DNA of 64,000 nt from Phlebiopsis flavidoalba (lineage: Eukaryota; Basidiomycota; Agaricomycetes; Polyporales; Phanerochaetaceae). Numbering within the stretch: position 1 is the first letter of the stretch; every line of letters begins with the position of its first letter. The stretch covers positions 1 to 64,000 of the forward strand of contig JAOCPU010000080.1 in the NCBI GenBank assembly GCA_035772785.1, given 5' to 3'. The notes under the pieces were generated by a model. That model was not told the DNA's origin. It ran no database searches and saw only the letters and a list, made by a program, of their open reading frames with translations. Shown piece after piece: positions 48,364 through 61,041 of this stretch. Both the position numbers and the translations under genes were made by a program.

Positions 48364-49087
48364 TTTAAGCAGGGATTGACGCTGCAGAGGTCGTCCTAAG
48401 ATTTGGGCTATGAGTAGGGTTGACGACAGTTTTTCACAGCGTTATCTCGGACGATGAAGGCTAGAAAATGATTGCGGCGCCCACGACTTGGTAGAATTGA
48501 GTCTCCCGAGCTGGTCACACCTTACGGTTTGGTGTAGTGATGGCACTTTCACGATGATTGTGAGCGCAATGGCTGTGGAGTTTTGCAATCAAGGTCATAT
48601 TTATCCTTGTCATGTTGAGTTTATGTGTAGAAGGAGAATCGTCCTGCACGCGGTGTAAGTCAAGATTTGAGTTGCGTTCTGGCTGCGACTCGGAAAAGCT
48701 GCAACGGCGGACCAAGCGCCAATCAATCCCGTTCTTTCCGGATATGGCAGTGCGTCGGGAGCGCCAGCTGCGCTTCTATCCGTACCACGAAGTTCCTTGA
48801 ACACGTTCACTCAAGAATCGGTTCCCAACAGATGGCAAGTTGCTGCAGTTATTCATGTTGGCGAGATATTGTATGTTCTAACGCCAATTATATCAGAGCG
48901 GCGTTGGATATGTAGCATTACCGTCCGAGTCTGCTGACTCAGACAGGCCCTCTCCTTCCACCCGAACTCGCGTATTATCCACAGTTAATGAACACAGCAA
49001 CGTACTATACACAACCAATAATGGTAGGGAAGCCTGAAATTACTGGACGAACCTGAGAGAACGGAGGCGAAGCACGCAATTACGTGT
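48364..49087. promoter_or_regulatory. Divergent intergenic region between GMC oxidase and sugar transporter
   Basis: About 720 bp separate the two divergent starts. Shared regulation of an oxidase and a sugar transporter is plausible (inference). I see no well-defined operator. A minus open frame (48610-48810) is unrecognised. Confidence 0.4.
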
Positions 49088-51416
49088 ATGCCTACGGCCC
49101 TGGCGGCCTTGCGGGACTCTTTACACAACTCCTTCGCTCTGCGAGCTGCTATTTTTGCTTCGGGCTTGGGGCCTGTTATTCGGATATGATCAAGGTGTAA
49201 TAGCCAATATTTCTGGTTATGCCGGGATTTCTTGAGCGTGTGGCCTGTTACGCCGCTGCAAAAAGGACTGATGAGTGAGTGCTTTGCTACGAGTGCGCCT
49301 GTATGGTCGGAAGGCTCAACATGGTTACAGCTGCAATGCTTGAATTGGGATCTTTGATTGGTGCACTATCTTCAGGAATATTTGCAGATCGTTTCTCTCG
49401 TAGACAAGCTATCGTATCCGCATGTCGTAAGAGTATTCGTCCTAATGATATCCATTCTACTCACCCATTGCATCTTCTTCTAGTAATATTCTGTATTGGC
49501 TCCAGCCTACAGTTCGCCGCCAAAGACCTCTCACACCTGATCATCGGTCGAGCTATAGGTGGCCTTGGGGTAGGAGCGCTCTCAGGTAGCAGACCATTGC
49601 TCGTCATGTTGGGCGACACTCACGAGTCTCTCCCTCGCAGTACTTTATCCCCCGTCTATATGGCCGAAATCAGTCCACCTGGAAAAGTACGCGGCTCTTT
49701 TTTATTTGACTTGGCTCTCGAACAGCTCTCGATCGTCATTGGAGCAGTAGTCGGATTCTGGACTGGATTCGCCACTCGTAACAGTACGTCGCACAGCCTC
49801 ATCCACTCCCCGAAACTACTTTCATCACGGCTTTTGTGACAGTACACTCCTCGCTGTCATGGAGAATTCCCCTCTTTATCCAATTGATTCCTGCCCTAAT
49901 ACTTCTTATTGGAGCTCATTTCTAATCGCATCCTTCCTCCTTCACCTCGCCTATTGATCTAGACAACATACAACAGCGCTACGATGAGCGGCTTCCTGTG
50001 CTGAGAATGCTCAGGGGCGATGAAAGACGTTTTAGTTCAGGTCAGTCGGGTATTCTTTTTCGCAAACCGCCTGAGTTTCACATGTCGTCCACAGCTTGAA
50101 CTACTCGAAATGCGAACAGAAGTTTTAATGATGACTCGGGCTGCATCCCCTCACTCACCATCTTACTCAAATTCCGGGGCTATACTCAGTCTTTTGGCCA
50201 CGATTCGATCCGAGACACGCCTCTGGGCCCGACTCTTTAGCTCAGCATACAGGAAACGAACGTCGATTGGGATTATGATGATGGTATTTCAACGTGTGTC
50301 ACACTACGTTTTCTGTTGCACAATTACCTACTCACTGTGGTTGTCGTGTAGAGTGGTCAGGAATCAACGCTCTCTTGTACTATGGCCCTTCACTTTTGCT
50401 ATCGGTGGGACTGAAGGGTGACACTATCACCCTGCTGGTAGCTGGTGGGGTCGGCATCGTACAAGCTTTAGCTGTTTTGCCAGTCATACTGCTAATAATA
50501 GATAGGCTCGGTGAGTCTTCCTTTGTCTACGTAGGCAACCTTCTTGCTTATGTAATCCAGGCCGCAAGCCTTTACTCAGATGTGCGTTTGACATGAAGTG
50601 GCATTCTATCAGCTAATAATCGTGTCTTTTTCTGTCCTCAGGGGGGAGCATGGTCATGGCGCTTTCTCATCTTTCAATCGCCCTCTTGGTGAGTATCGCC
50701 ACTTGCGCATGAGATGATGCTGAATGAAGTGGTGCGACGAATAGATCAGCACATACTCCGATGACTGGTCATCGCATCTTGGGGCCGCCTGGCTTGCAGT
50801 CAGGTACAGCTTCATCTCCGACCCAATCTCTACACATAACTCACTTTCCCTTTTAGCTTTATTTACATTTACACAGCCGCCTACGGAATGTCATACGGCC
50901 CTATTGGGTGGATCCTTCCCAGCGAAGTCTTCCCACTTTCGATGAGGAGTAAAGGCGTGGCGTTGTCCACTGCCTCAAACTGGCTAAACAATTGTGCGTG
51001 ATTCTTCTCGAATGAATGTCGTGATCTGGAGTTTGATGGTCCGTAGTCCTCATTGGCCTTGTCACACCGGTGTTAATGGAGCTGTCCGCAAAGTACGTCG
51101 AATTTACCGATGCTTGGAAGACATAGTATGACCATACCAATAGGGGTACATTCATGATTTTTTTGCTGTCGCATGTTTCCTGGGATATCTCTGGTCCACA
51201 TATGTTGTCCCAGAGACCGGTAATGTCTCCCTGGAGGAGATGGATGCTGTATTTGGTTCAAACGCTGGAGCCACTGATGTTGCATTGAAGCACGAGGTGT
51301 GTCACGATCTCACGCGACAAACGAGGTTGTTCTGATTCATCGCACCTCAGATCGAGCATGAGCTTGGGCTGGATGTTCTGATAGCAGAAGCTCGTTCGCG
51401 GACCGAGTACGCCTAG
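49088..51416 (+). CDS. Sugar transporter, major facilitator superfamily
   Basis: A 12-helix proton-coupled sugar importer. The likely start is MPTALAALRDSLHNSFALRA. LFGYDQGVIANIS (about 49170) and VMPGFLERV (49218) are the expected opening but lie in neighbouring frames, so one or two single-base breaks exist here. Next come AMLELGSLIGALSSGIFADR with FSRR (about 49334-49400), the GRAIGGLGVGALS helix, SPVYMAEISPPGKVRGSF (PESPR-like, 49650-49700), then VVGFWTGFATRN, an EWSGINALLYYGPSLL helix (50350), LVAGGVGIVQALAVLPVILL, YGMSYGPIGWILPSEVFPLS with MRSKGVALSTASNWLNN (about 50885-50995) and a C-terminal cytosolic tail ending EARSRTEYA. Many short introns. It is divergently paired with the GMC oxidase. 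Confidence 0.85.
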
Positions 51417-51583
51417 TAGTGTCGGTGAGATTGAACACATTGAGCGGACGTTCGGTATACCATAACATCGCCTACTGTTCCTTCGAATTTATACCGCGAC
51501 AATCCAATCAATCGCTGATTCTCATCAAATATGCAGGCTACTATACGAACACGCCCGAGTTATCACAAAAGACGACAAAAAAT

Positions 51584-52417
51584 TTAGTAGATGAATGGGA
51601 ACAGCCTGTACGGCACTTGCTTTGCGTAGACCTCCCATTGTTGTCCAAACTCTTTCCTCAACACTTCATCCTCCGCGACAACCCTACGCATCAACATTAC
51701 GGGGATAACTGTGGCCCATGCAGTGCATATTCCGGTAAATAGCTTGCTCACCCATGTATCCCAACCGATGCATTCCGCATACCAGCTTCCAGGGCCAAAC
51801 ATCACCAATATAACACCAATATAGATCAACCCTGCGCCGACGTAACTCGGATGGCGGACTGCTGCATATGGGCCGGAAGTTACGAGAGTTTGCCCCTGCT
51901 TGACTGATAGCTCCCACGTGAAGTTTTTGCCCAGGACGCGGTAGCATGCCAGGCGGATGAAGCTGCCGAAGTGCATCATTGCACATCCTGTGAGCCACAC
52001 CGGCTGGCGGAGATGCGTGCAGCACTCGAGGGGCGCAACACGAGCGCTGACAGAACAGCTGAGCCGAACGGGGTGGGATATTGCGAGGCGAGAATGGTCG
52101 CCGTCTCGCAGACGAAGTTGAGCCAGTAGACGGCCTGCACAGCGGCTGACGTGAGTACCTTGCAACTTGGGACTAACCCAGAAAGCCTTACGTTCTGTAC
52201 TTTGACAGATTTGCGTGTGATCGACTGACGAAGCATGGGATCTTGTGTGTCCATCGAACTTCTTCAGTTCTTCGGACCGCGCTGGAGGGTTGGGAGGAGC
52301 CTGGGCTACGGCAGAGAGATACGTGGCAGAGAGGAGTAAAGGTATTTTTAAGAGCGGGGAGGCCAGAGCCGTGGGGACGCCAGGCAACCACATCATGTTG
52401 TCAATGTTCTTCAACAA
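51584..52417 (-). CDS. Isoprenylcysteine carboxyl methyltransferase family (ICMT/PEMT) protein
   Basis: ICMT methylates the C-terminal prenylcysteine of CAAX proteins at the ER membrane. The frame is open over the full span, beginning MLKNIDNMMWLPGVPTALAS, but a likely intron follows HTRSHASSVDHTQICQS. The C-terminal half is diagnostic: LGKNFTWELSVKQGQTLVTS, GPYAAVRHPSYVGAGLIYIG (about 51800-51870) with the SAM-binding RHPxYxG motif, and RRVVAEDEVLRKEFGQQWE ahead of YPLR-like PYRLFPFIY at the stop. Such genes are expanded in mushrooms, so the natural substrate may not be Ras or pheromone. It is convergent with the sugar transporter, 168 bp from its stop. Confidence 0.85.
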   Translation of the reverse strand: MLKNIDNMMWLPGVPTALASPLLKIPLLLSATYLSAVAQAPPNPPARSEELKKFDGHTRSHASSVDHTQICQSTERKAFWVSPKLQGTHVSRCAGRLLAQLRLRDGDHSRLAISHPVRLSCSVSARVAPLECCTHLRQPVWLTGCAMMHFGSFIRLACYRVLGKNFTWELSVKQGQTLVTSGPYAAVRHPSYVGAGLIYIGVILVMFGPGSWYAECIGWDTWVSKLFTGICTAWATVIPVMLMRRVVAEDEVLRKEFGQQWEVYAKQVPYRLFPFIY

Positions 52418-52719
52418 TGTATCACAGTTTCTCTACATTTTCTCGGTTCTTTGGAGCCGTGTCTCAGACGAGAAGGAATCACTTACACCGAGGGACACGA
52501 CGTTGCCAGACAAGTTGCTGTCGGATCCCACGAAGCCGGTCCCGGATTATTCGTCCTTAGTTCACACGGATGAATGAGAAATTGAAGCAATGTGCCAGTT
52601 GCTGAAAACTGAATTAACGAACTTTGAAAATGCCTACCGCTACAATGTTGAGTTCGGTACATGCGCTAGTGTGGGGAAATACAATGCTACGAGATGGACA
52701 TATCTGGGGGACTGAATTA

Positions 52720-55700
52720 TGTTCCGCGGACGACGTTGATAAGGCTCTTGCCATGGACATCTGTCCGGATGATATGAATTTATGAGATGCACGGGGAAAG
52801 AGAAAAGACTATATACCTAATTTCTCAAAGATCTCGCGCTCTCGTCTCAGAAGCTACGATCACACCTAATTCGCTGGCGTCAACGAGTATGTCCAACAGG
52901 GATAGAGCCTTCCATACCATCGTTCAACTTTTGCCGCCGGTCTCTTGGATCTCGGACGACGCTAGCGTAGAGGCCGCGCTGGTTCAGAGAGTAGCCCATT
53001 TTGGTTGGTTCTTTCAACGCATGGAACGATTAACTGGAAAAAAGAGTATGAGCACCCGGTAGCCCGATGACCATCAGTACGTACGATATCATCACCCTGG
53101 GAAAGTAAATTGAGTACAGTCCATGGATTAACAATTGTAAAACAACCGTATAATAAAGCAAAGCAGCTCCCCGAGATTTGTAGGGTACGGTGAGGAAGTC
53201 TAATTATGAGGGTTTGCCGTTTAAGCGTAATGTCAAGAGGATAGTTCAATGTCATCGCCAATACGTCTACCTGGGGCTGTTTGAGTCCCTTTGACACAGT
53301 CCTCGATACACACATTCTCGAGGTCATCCCAGTCTTCAGGAACAGTAAGGTCCTCTGTCAAAACGCCGCGTCTATGTAACTCCATGATGAGTATTTATGC
53401 AAGACGCCTGGGAGGGACGTGAGAATTCAAAAATTACAAAGCGCAATTCGCGGTCGAGACGCCTACCTTCAATGAGATTTCCCATTCTCCGTCGATCGTG
53501 TGATTAGGAACGTCAATATCGCCACAATCCTTTTTACCTCTGTGGAATGGTCAGGTCGGATGTGGGTGAGTGTCCGATATGGCAAATTACCTGCGGAAAC
53601 TGCCCATGATTTCGGACGAAGAGGTTGGGATCAATGCGATTAAGGCTGAAAAAGGCTTAGCATTGCACTACCCAGCATCATGAGACAAATCGCAATTCAC
53701 CAACAGGGCTTGATTAAGTTGAATATTGCTTCAGCTTCCTCCCCTCGGCATTCTTGTATTGATGTCTACAAGCCGTGATCACCAGACCGCGGTAAAACAT
53801 TTAAAGCGACATACCATCATAGTGCTTGAGGCCGATTTGCTGCGCGGTGGAAAGTTTGACATCGTGTTTGCCTTCTCGCAGGTCGTTTAGAGTACGACAA
53901 CCGGCAGCTACCCACTGATGGGCGGTCGTCACAACCTAAGTAATGTGTCAGAGTATGAGCATGGAAATGTTTCGAACACCGTACCAACTCCGTAGATGCC
54001 TTGAAACTTTGCAATAATTGCCGCCATTTCTTCGGTAGCTTCGTGTTCTAAGCGGCGGAGACGCCCGGTTTCGATAACTTGCCCATGACCTATCGTATTA
54101 AGAGTAAATGCCGGCAGGTGTTTGATTCAGTGAATAGAACTGAATTTACCTTCTCTGCTGTCTTTTGACCCTACTCCTGGTAGAGCAAAAACCTCTTCAT
54201 AAGACTCGATACGTTTTTTATGCTTGGCAATAGCATTGATAGCTGGAAAAAAATTAGAGGCGAAACCAGCATAAAAAGATTAACAAGACGTACCTCGAGC
54301 GTAGGAGGCCACTCTGAACCTATCCGCGCTTGTGAGCTTGTTTTTGTGTATCTCCTTCAACGCGGTAAGCTACAGAGAGCCCAGTCAGTGAAAACCACCG
54401 TCTGTATCTAGATGCTCACTCACTGCGCGTCGATGACGTCTTGATTCGGACAAGTCTTTTCCTTCCCATCGGGCACGTTGTCGCACTGGAAAGCCTAATA
54501 GACACCAATTCAGCATACAGTTCCCTCACCCCTCAATTTCGGCCAGTACTGACCCCAGCCTTCTTGCTTCCGACCGCAGCCGCAGTTTCTCCAGCCTGGT
54601 TTGGCACGTCCATTTTCCTTGCGTAGCTAGAAACACCGGTGAGAGTTCGCTTCGCCAATTCGCGACCCGGGACGGGACGAGCTACACACCTCCGCCTCCC
54701 GCTCGGCCCCGCGCTACAGAGTAGAACTCAGCCAAGGGGTCTGCCTTATCGTCACTGCCATGTGATGTGGCCCCCGAAGTCGAAGTCGCTTTATTCGTTA
54801 TTGCAGACTTGGTTCCGCGTGCCGCACCATTATAGGCCTCTCTTGGAGGATCGTCTGGGGGAAATGGCGGACGAGGTGGCGGCTCTGGGCTCCGCATGCG
54901 CGGAGGACTCAGCGGTCTTTCTCAGCCGTTTCCTGGGTAAACTCGCTGCGCGATCGGATGAAAATCAGACGGACTATCGATACCGGCATGAGCGGGTAGA
55001 GGCTTACGAGATTTTGCTCTCCTCCACGTCCTTGTTGCTCTCATCCTCATCCACCTTCCTCGCAGCCGCTTTCTCTCTCTGTCTTTCGCCGCGGCAAGTT
55101 TTTTTGACCACACGCTCCGCCAGTATGCGCTCCCCCGCTCGGCCTCCGGGATATCCGGCTCGAATATTACACGGTCGTCGTACGTCGGGAAGTCGTGCCA
55201 ATGGCCCAGGCTGTCATTGCGCTCGCCCGAGAGGACCCATTCCCAGCGGAGGGTTTGGAATTGTGTCAGGTATGCCACGGATGCTCTGCAGGCCGACTTT
55301 CTTCAGCAGTAATGCTTTGTACACGTTCGTGACGATGTGGGTCGTGGTCTCCGGGTCATACGTCGGTACGAGCGTGGCGCCGTGTCGAGCGAGCTGAGGG
55401 TGAAACATCAGCCCGATGTGTGGCAGAATGACAGATGGAAATACCAACATATTCCAGTTTGTTCCTGGTAGTTAGTGTCGCAAGCTCACTGTCGCTGTCA
55501 CCCAAGAATATTCTCGCTCCTCTCAAAAATAACGACTTTTCCGGCCTCTTGCGCAGCTCCCTCTCCGTCCAGAGACTGCTCACATACTTCGCAAACTCTG
55601 CGGGCCTCATGGCTTCCTGCTTTTTTTGGCTCTTCTTGACGGGCTTCTTCACTGGTGTGGTGCGTTTTGCAGCCTTTCCATTTCCCGTAGGTAAGCATCC

Positions 55701-56253
55701 GATGCGCTCTGACTCAAGAACGATAGCTTCTTCCGCTTCAGGGGCTCAGGTTTGCCTCGATCACCCCGCAGCACCAGCCACTGGCTCTGACACAGAGACG
55801 AGCGAGCTAGAGGATCCGGGGGTGGTGACGTTGCTCGAGTCTGGGTCGCCCCTTGAGCTGGGCTCGGGCGTCCCGTTTGAACGACGGGGTTTCCCATCGC
55901 AGTTGCCTTGTTCAGCACGGACTGTTTCCTTCGATAACGCCCTCGCCGGGTGCGGAGACTCAATGGGCGCAACGCGTGTAGTGGGTAGCCCCTTTTTGTT
56001 TTGATGCACTCTCCGTCGTGGGCACTGCCTTCTCATCGCGGAGCTCGACTTTTTGCTGGAGATCCTGAGGCCAAGCCCCCCCGGCTTGGGGCTCTTGCTT
56101 TCCTCTATCGACGACCTGGTCGAGCCTGTGGATGTTGACGAATGCAGTGGCGACGAGTGAGGAGCCGGTGAGTTGCGGCCGGCGGATGGGGAACGAAGGC
56201 TGCATCAAGTTCGTAGGGGCTAGAACGACTCGACCTCCCCGTAGATGAAGCAT
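52720..56253 (-). CDS. Family-X DNA polymerase with BRCT domain (Pol lambda / Pol IV type)
   Basis: Gap-filling polymerase of base-excision repair and end joining. The N-terminal region (56250-55700) is a Ser/Pro-rich linker (PGSSSSLVSVSEPVAGAAG). The BRCT domain follows with ILPHIGLMFHPQLARHGATL and TTTHIVTNVYKALL (55300-55430), then WEWVLSGERNDSLG. The 8-kDa/HhH domain shows ALKEIHKNKLTSADRFRVAS (54300-54360), then HQWVAAGCRTLNDLREGKHD and LSTAQQIGLKHYD (53830-53930). The palm has GKKDCGDIDV (about 53510-53540), whose two Asp bind metal, and QVDVLA, supplying the third Asp (about 53270). The end carries MGYSLNQRGLYASVVRDP (about 52960-53010), REIFEKLGI and, after an intron, PWQEPYQRRPR (about 52740). 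The last junction is out of phase by one base as read. At least ten exons. Confidence 0.8.
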
Positions 56254-59200
56254 GTCGGTACCCTACAGGTGGATCCTGACTGGGCCTGTAAGAGTGATAT
56301 CATGAGTCAGAAAGATCTCCTCTGGTTGGTGACAGCTATTCTGGACACGCACGTGTCGATTTTGCTGGTCATATCCGGTTGGCCACTTTCTGTAAGGGGA
56401 CCTACTATAGGCGAGTGCGAGTTATTGGTGTGACGAATTCTCTTGCGCGAGGCTTCGTTGAGATGGTCAGAAGATACTCGTTCCTCACTGGTCGGAAAGG
56501 GTCTGAGAATGTATTGAATCTGGGGTGTTGATAAACTTATCACACCTTGCGTAACATGGGGTGGCCTTTCCTTTTCTGTGAATGATTGGACACATGCGGT
56601 GCGTCATAAATGGGCACATCAGCTGGGCGCAAAGCAGGTACATGGTGAAAGGTCGAGCCTCCGGCTGCGGCAGGCGCATTCATAGACATTCTAGCACAAA
56701 TGCGAGGTCAGTTTAAGTGTAAGAAGTCGTAGGGGAAATGACCCGGACCTTGTGCTTCCAGTATCAGTATCCAAACTTCGGAGACGTGAGGCGTATGTTT
56801 CTACGTCTTCATCGGGCATATTCATACGCTCTTTTTGCTCCGCGAAGAACGTGGAGAAATATTCCTGGTCCATGAGAGAAAGGTTTCGAAAAAATCAGCT
56901 ACTCGTACATGGGCGTTAGGTGAACGTTTTGGATCATGTCGGACTCTGAGTCGGTGGCCGAGGTGTTGGGGGTCACAACATCGGAACTGCCGTTTATGGT
57001 AACACGTCGGTAATTCCCACGGGCGATGAGTCAATAGTGGGAAGCGAGGTGCTCGATGGTGCGTATGCTGCTAAAGCTAGAATTGTGAGTCGTATGGAAG
57101 CTGAAATATGACGCATCGGCCTAGAAGCATGCACAAGGTTTGTCAGGGCCACACAAGGAATGTAGATGACCCGGAAGATGATGTGTGAAACCAAGACCCT
57201 CGAAGGCAATGCTAATAACCCCGTGAGGTTACAGTATCCTACCAATCACATTTGATCAATCTAGCCAGATATCCATCCTAGAAGAATAAATATCAGAAGG
57301 TTGGCACCTAACCACTCAATGGTCAAGGACTTGTGGTTCGAGAAGGTGCGCGTATATCGTTGACACTGACAACAGAAATTATTCCGTAAAACTAGGAGTG
57401 AGCTGGAGGAGGTCACTGACCTCCATGCGTTGAGCCCATCAACAATTTTCCGTGTGCAGAGGCGGGCGAGATTCCAACTAGGACCCCAGGCTCATTGAGC
57501 ACGTCTGAGTTGGGACGCGTGTGCGTTTCAGGCCGGGACACGTACTAAAACACGTTGTGCTCAGAACATCGGCCCTTGAAGCCTGATGTTTGATGTGAGA
57601 AATGGATGTATCGAATTGTGTCTGTGACCTCATGTGGGGTGTCAAACCGCACGATTCAAATGATACCTGCACGTTTTATTCTCAGGGGAGAAGGGTCATC
57701 ACGAGTGTTCTTTGTAAGATACATCAGCTGTGTTGTATTCATTTTCAGAAACTTTGGCCCACCGATTAGGCTTCTTTGAGCAAAAGTCAGTCAGGTTCTG
57801 CAAAGTGACTACGAACGCGGGACGATTGAGACTCAGCCTGGGTTTTGCAGCAGAATGCACGTGACAAAAACGCGCTTCGCCGTGTCAAATGTTTCGTCGG
57901 AGCTTAAACGTGCCGGGCTAGACGCCTCCTCCCTAAATCTCCCTCCAGCTTTCTGATTACCGTCATTCACCTGTTTTGATATTGCAGGTAGGAGGTACAC
58001 CATGAGCATACATAGCTCAAATAATTCACGATCCGACAGCATGCAATCTTACGCAAGGAGTACTGTCGAGGTGAGCCGTGGACCTCCTGATGCTTATCTG
58101 CTGCCAAAATATGTACTAGGCGTGATTTAACAGCTTTTCATTGACGTTCGTCGTCCAAAGTCGCGATGAATTCAACCCAGACAATTGATTGCAGAAGAGA
58201 CTTATATCGACCCGCATATATCCACTTCAAAGACTGACTAGGACTCCTTTGATAGTTATTGAGGGTTTCTCATCTAATGGCATGTGAATGCCTACTCTCC
58301 GCACCACGTATAGCTCTCACATTTCTTCCAATAGCTCACGAAAGCGAGCACATCACAAAAGAGCTGTTTGTTTCGTCCAGCAGGGCACAATGAGCGTCGA
58401 AACACTTCATATTTGCAACGTGATTATAGAATTATCTCCTATCTCAAGAAACCAGCGAATCACGCGGTAAAATTATACGGAAGAATCTTATACGGTAATC
58501 TCTGTCTCTGGGCTCCCTTCTATGCCTACACACCGCACTCAGCAGCTTATAGGATTCCGTGGGAATTGGCCAATCACTGGCAAATATGCGCCCACAGCAA
58601 AGCTTGCCATAATCAAGGCCTTATGTGGTGACATTTCGCAGGACTTGACAAACGTGCCGGGCTATCCCCACCGGAATAGGGCCCCTTGCGCCGAACATGC
58701 CTTTTGTTTTTGAAGCGGGCGAACCAAGCATTTTGTCTGTCGGCGGAGGACTAACCGTTGAGCCCGCGCTTCCGACTGGTCTGGCTCAATTTTCCTCAAC
58801 ACGCCCTTCGCAGGGTGGCCGAGACGCCATGATGGGTGCTATGCATCCGACAACTATTGCCGAGCGCCATCGTGGCCTGTAACTCTCTCCCTTGCAACAA
58901 CACTCCAAAAAAGCGCAAGTTCGATCTCCCCCATTTCGCGGACTTGGACAGCCCAGACAATGGCCAGCTTATCGCCTTTTCTCTAGTCTCCCCTGATGGG
59001 AGAGTCTAGATCACCTGCATTCTCCGATGGCTAAAAAGGACGAGGAAGTGGCGCAGGGTGGGCTAGCTCTGAGTGTGCGCGTGTTCGATGAGGAACCCCC
59101 GCTGCTCAATTCGACCACAGACCGACCGCATCTCGCCCTGCACCTGCCGCGAAACTCAGAGTCTCTCCCACCCCCTCTGTCGATCTTTTACTCTCCCCGC

Positions 59201-59493
59201 CCCGCAAGCTTCTCTGGTAAGCAGCCGTTTCTGCGCACCTCCATCGTCTCCCATCCCTGCGATCGCGCTCTGATCTGGCCGGTCACGCCCGCCGCACCTA
59301 TTTGACCGCCGTTGTGTTCGAATATCGTCGGAGTTCTGATACGATGCTCAGCAGTCCCGCTCCCAGTGGGGGCTTCTAGGGGCGAACCGCCGCCGCCCCT
59401 TCTGCTCTGCGACACAACCCGAACACCTCGCAGCGCAGCCCATGGCTATCGAATTCAAACCACGCCCTCCAGCACTACAGCAACCACCCCAGC
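56254..59493. other. Long stretch without a recognised gene
   Basis: A minus open frame at 56994-57245 is hydrophobic (LTGLLALPSRVLVSHIIFRV, then IYIPCVALTNL) and may be a membrane-protein relic. A plus frame at 58697-58882 (MPFVFEAGEPSILSVGGGLT) and another at 59027-59305 are open but unknown. I found no repeats tying this to other parts of the window. Confidence 0.4.
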
Positions 59494-60784
59494 ATGCACA
59501 TGAGCAGCAGCTCTGACTCGGATAGCCAGGGTGCCGCCGACGACGCCGCGTCCGTCGCGAGCGACGACTCCGACACGTCGTCGGAAATCACCCAACTGGA
59601 CCAGACCGACTTCCCGACCTATTTTCGGGGAACAGCATGGTCGACTCTTCCATTCTCATGGTAATGCACCGTACCCACTGCCTGTTGACGCCCCAGAGCA
59701 GCAAGTACGTGCTCTTCCTTTGCGCCTCTGCATGTGGCGACGCTGACAAAAAACCATCCAAGCGGGTCGATGCGCAACACGCCCTCCTATTTCAACTCTT
59801 GGGAAGGCATTTTCGAGGACCTGTACGCAGAGTAGTGAGAGAACGGGGGCGCGTACTGGATCTCTGCACAGGCACCGGACGATGGTGAGCATGACTCAGT
59901 TTGTGATGGTCGTTGGCCGCCAGCTCATTCCGCGCCAGGGTGCTCGACATGGCCCACGAGTTCCCAAACGTGCGCTTCGACGGGATCGACATCGGTGGCG
60001 AACATCCTCCTGAACTCGACGCGCATCGCCACAACTGACTGACGAACGCCGTAGTGCCCATCGCGACCCGGATGCCCCCTGACAACGTTTACTTCGAGAT
60101 GGCGGACGTCAACGAGCCGTGGCGCTACCGCAACGGCGCGTTTCGACCTCGTCCACGCCCGCGGTGTCCTCCATGGCGGTCCGTGCTTCCGTTGCGGCCG
60201 CTGTCACCCGTTCCGTCCTGACATCTTGCGCCCAGGTCATCGACTACCCCGGCATGCTCGACCAGGCCCGCGCAGCGTGCTGCGCCCCGGTGGGCTCTTC
60301 CTCGCGGGGGAGTGGGCCCGCGGACCGTGACCATCGTCGGGTCGCCCAACCCACGCGCCGCTGCACCGCGCACGCACGCTTTCTTCGACGCTGTGAACAG
60401 TGCGCTCGCTCGCCGTGACATCGTTCCCGCCGCGCGACACCTGACCAACTGGGTCGCCGAGAATGGACACTTTGAGCGCGTGCACCCGCGGGTGTTCGAG
60501 ATGCCCCATCGGGGACTGGCCGTCCGCGCCCGCGCTGCAGCAGCTTGGCGTCGGGTTCCGCGCCCAACTGTACACGTACGGCGAGTCGATGGCGGCACTC
60601 TTGATCGAGGGACCGTATGCACCCGACCGAGGTCCACCGGCTCATCCAAGGCTTCAAGGACGAGCTCAGCACGGTGCCCAAGATGGTGTTTGCAGTACCA
60701 CACTGTGCACGCTCGTCGCGTCGGTCCGGCGTAGGCGCTTCGCGTGACTTGGGGGGAGGAAAAGTGAAAGCAGCAGACCCTTGA
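59494..60784 (+). CDS. SAM-dependent methyltransferase (LaeA/UMTA-like)
   Basis: A class I methyltransferase of the kind that includes LaeA-type regulators and secondary-metabolite enzymes. The start MHMSSSSDSDSQGAADDAAS opens an acidic, Ser/Asp-rich leader typical of the family, followed by GEQHGRLFHSHGNAPYPLPV and QHALLFQLLGRHFRGPV (about 59780). Motif I is VLDLCTGTGRWVLDMAHEFP, split by an intron at 59885-59940, then VRFDGIDI, VPIATRMPPDNVYFEMADVN (60055) and AFDLVHARGV. LRPGGLFLAGEWARGP (60280-60310) is the post-I motif, and HLTNWVAENGHFERVHPRVF and QLGVGFRAQLYTYGESMAAL are the C-terminal blocks. The blocks shift frame at least three times (near 60130, 60320 and 60500), not all explained by introns. 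Confidence 0.78.
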
Positions 60785-61041
60785 CATCATCCATGTATCA
60801 TTCATATAAGTATGCCCTATGTTCTATGTCATCATGTATGCCGTACAACCTTCGTGGTGATTAGCTTCGGCAGCATACCCGGCATCATCAGCTTGGGTAA
60901 GTAGAAAGAAGGTTGTCCGGCGTCCAAACTTTGAGGCACCCATGAAGTGCACTTAGGCTATCACAAAACGCGTTTAGCAGGGTTTTCGGTATGAGAAAAG
61001 GACCACATCTAGAGCTTGCTATAATGTGACATGGGTACGAA

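Noticed and set aside
59317..59330. GTTCGAATATC, resembling a tRNA B box
   Set aside because: No matching A box or cloverleaf could be found around it.
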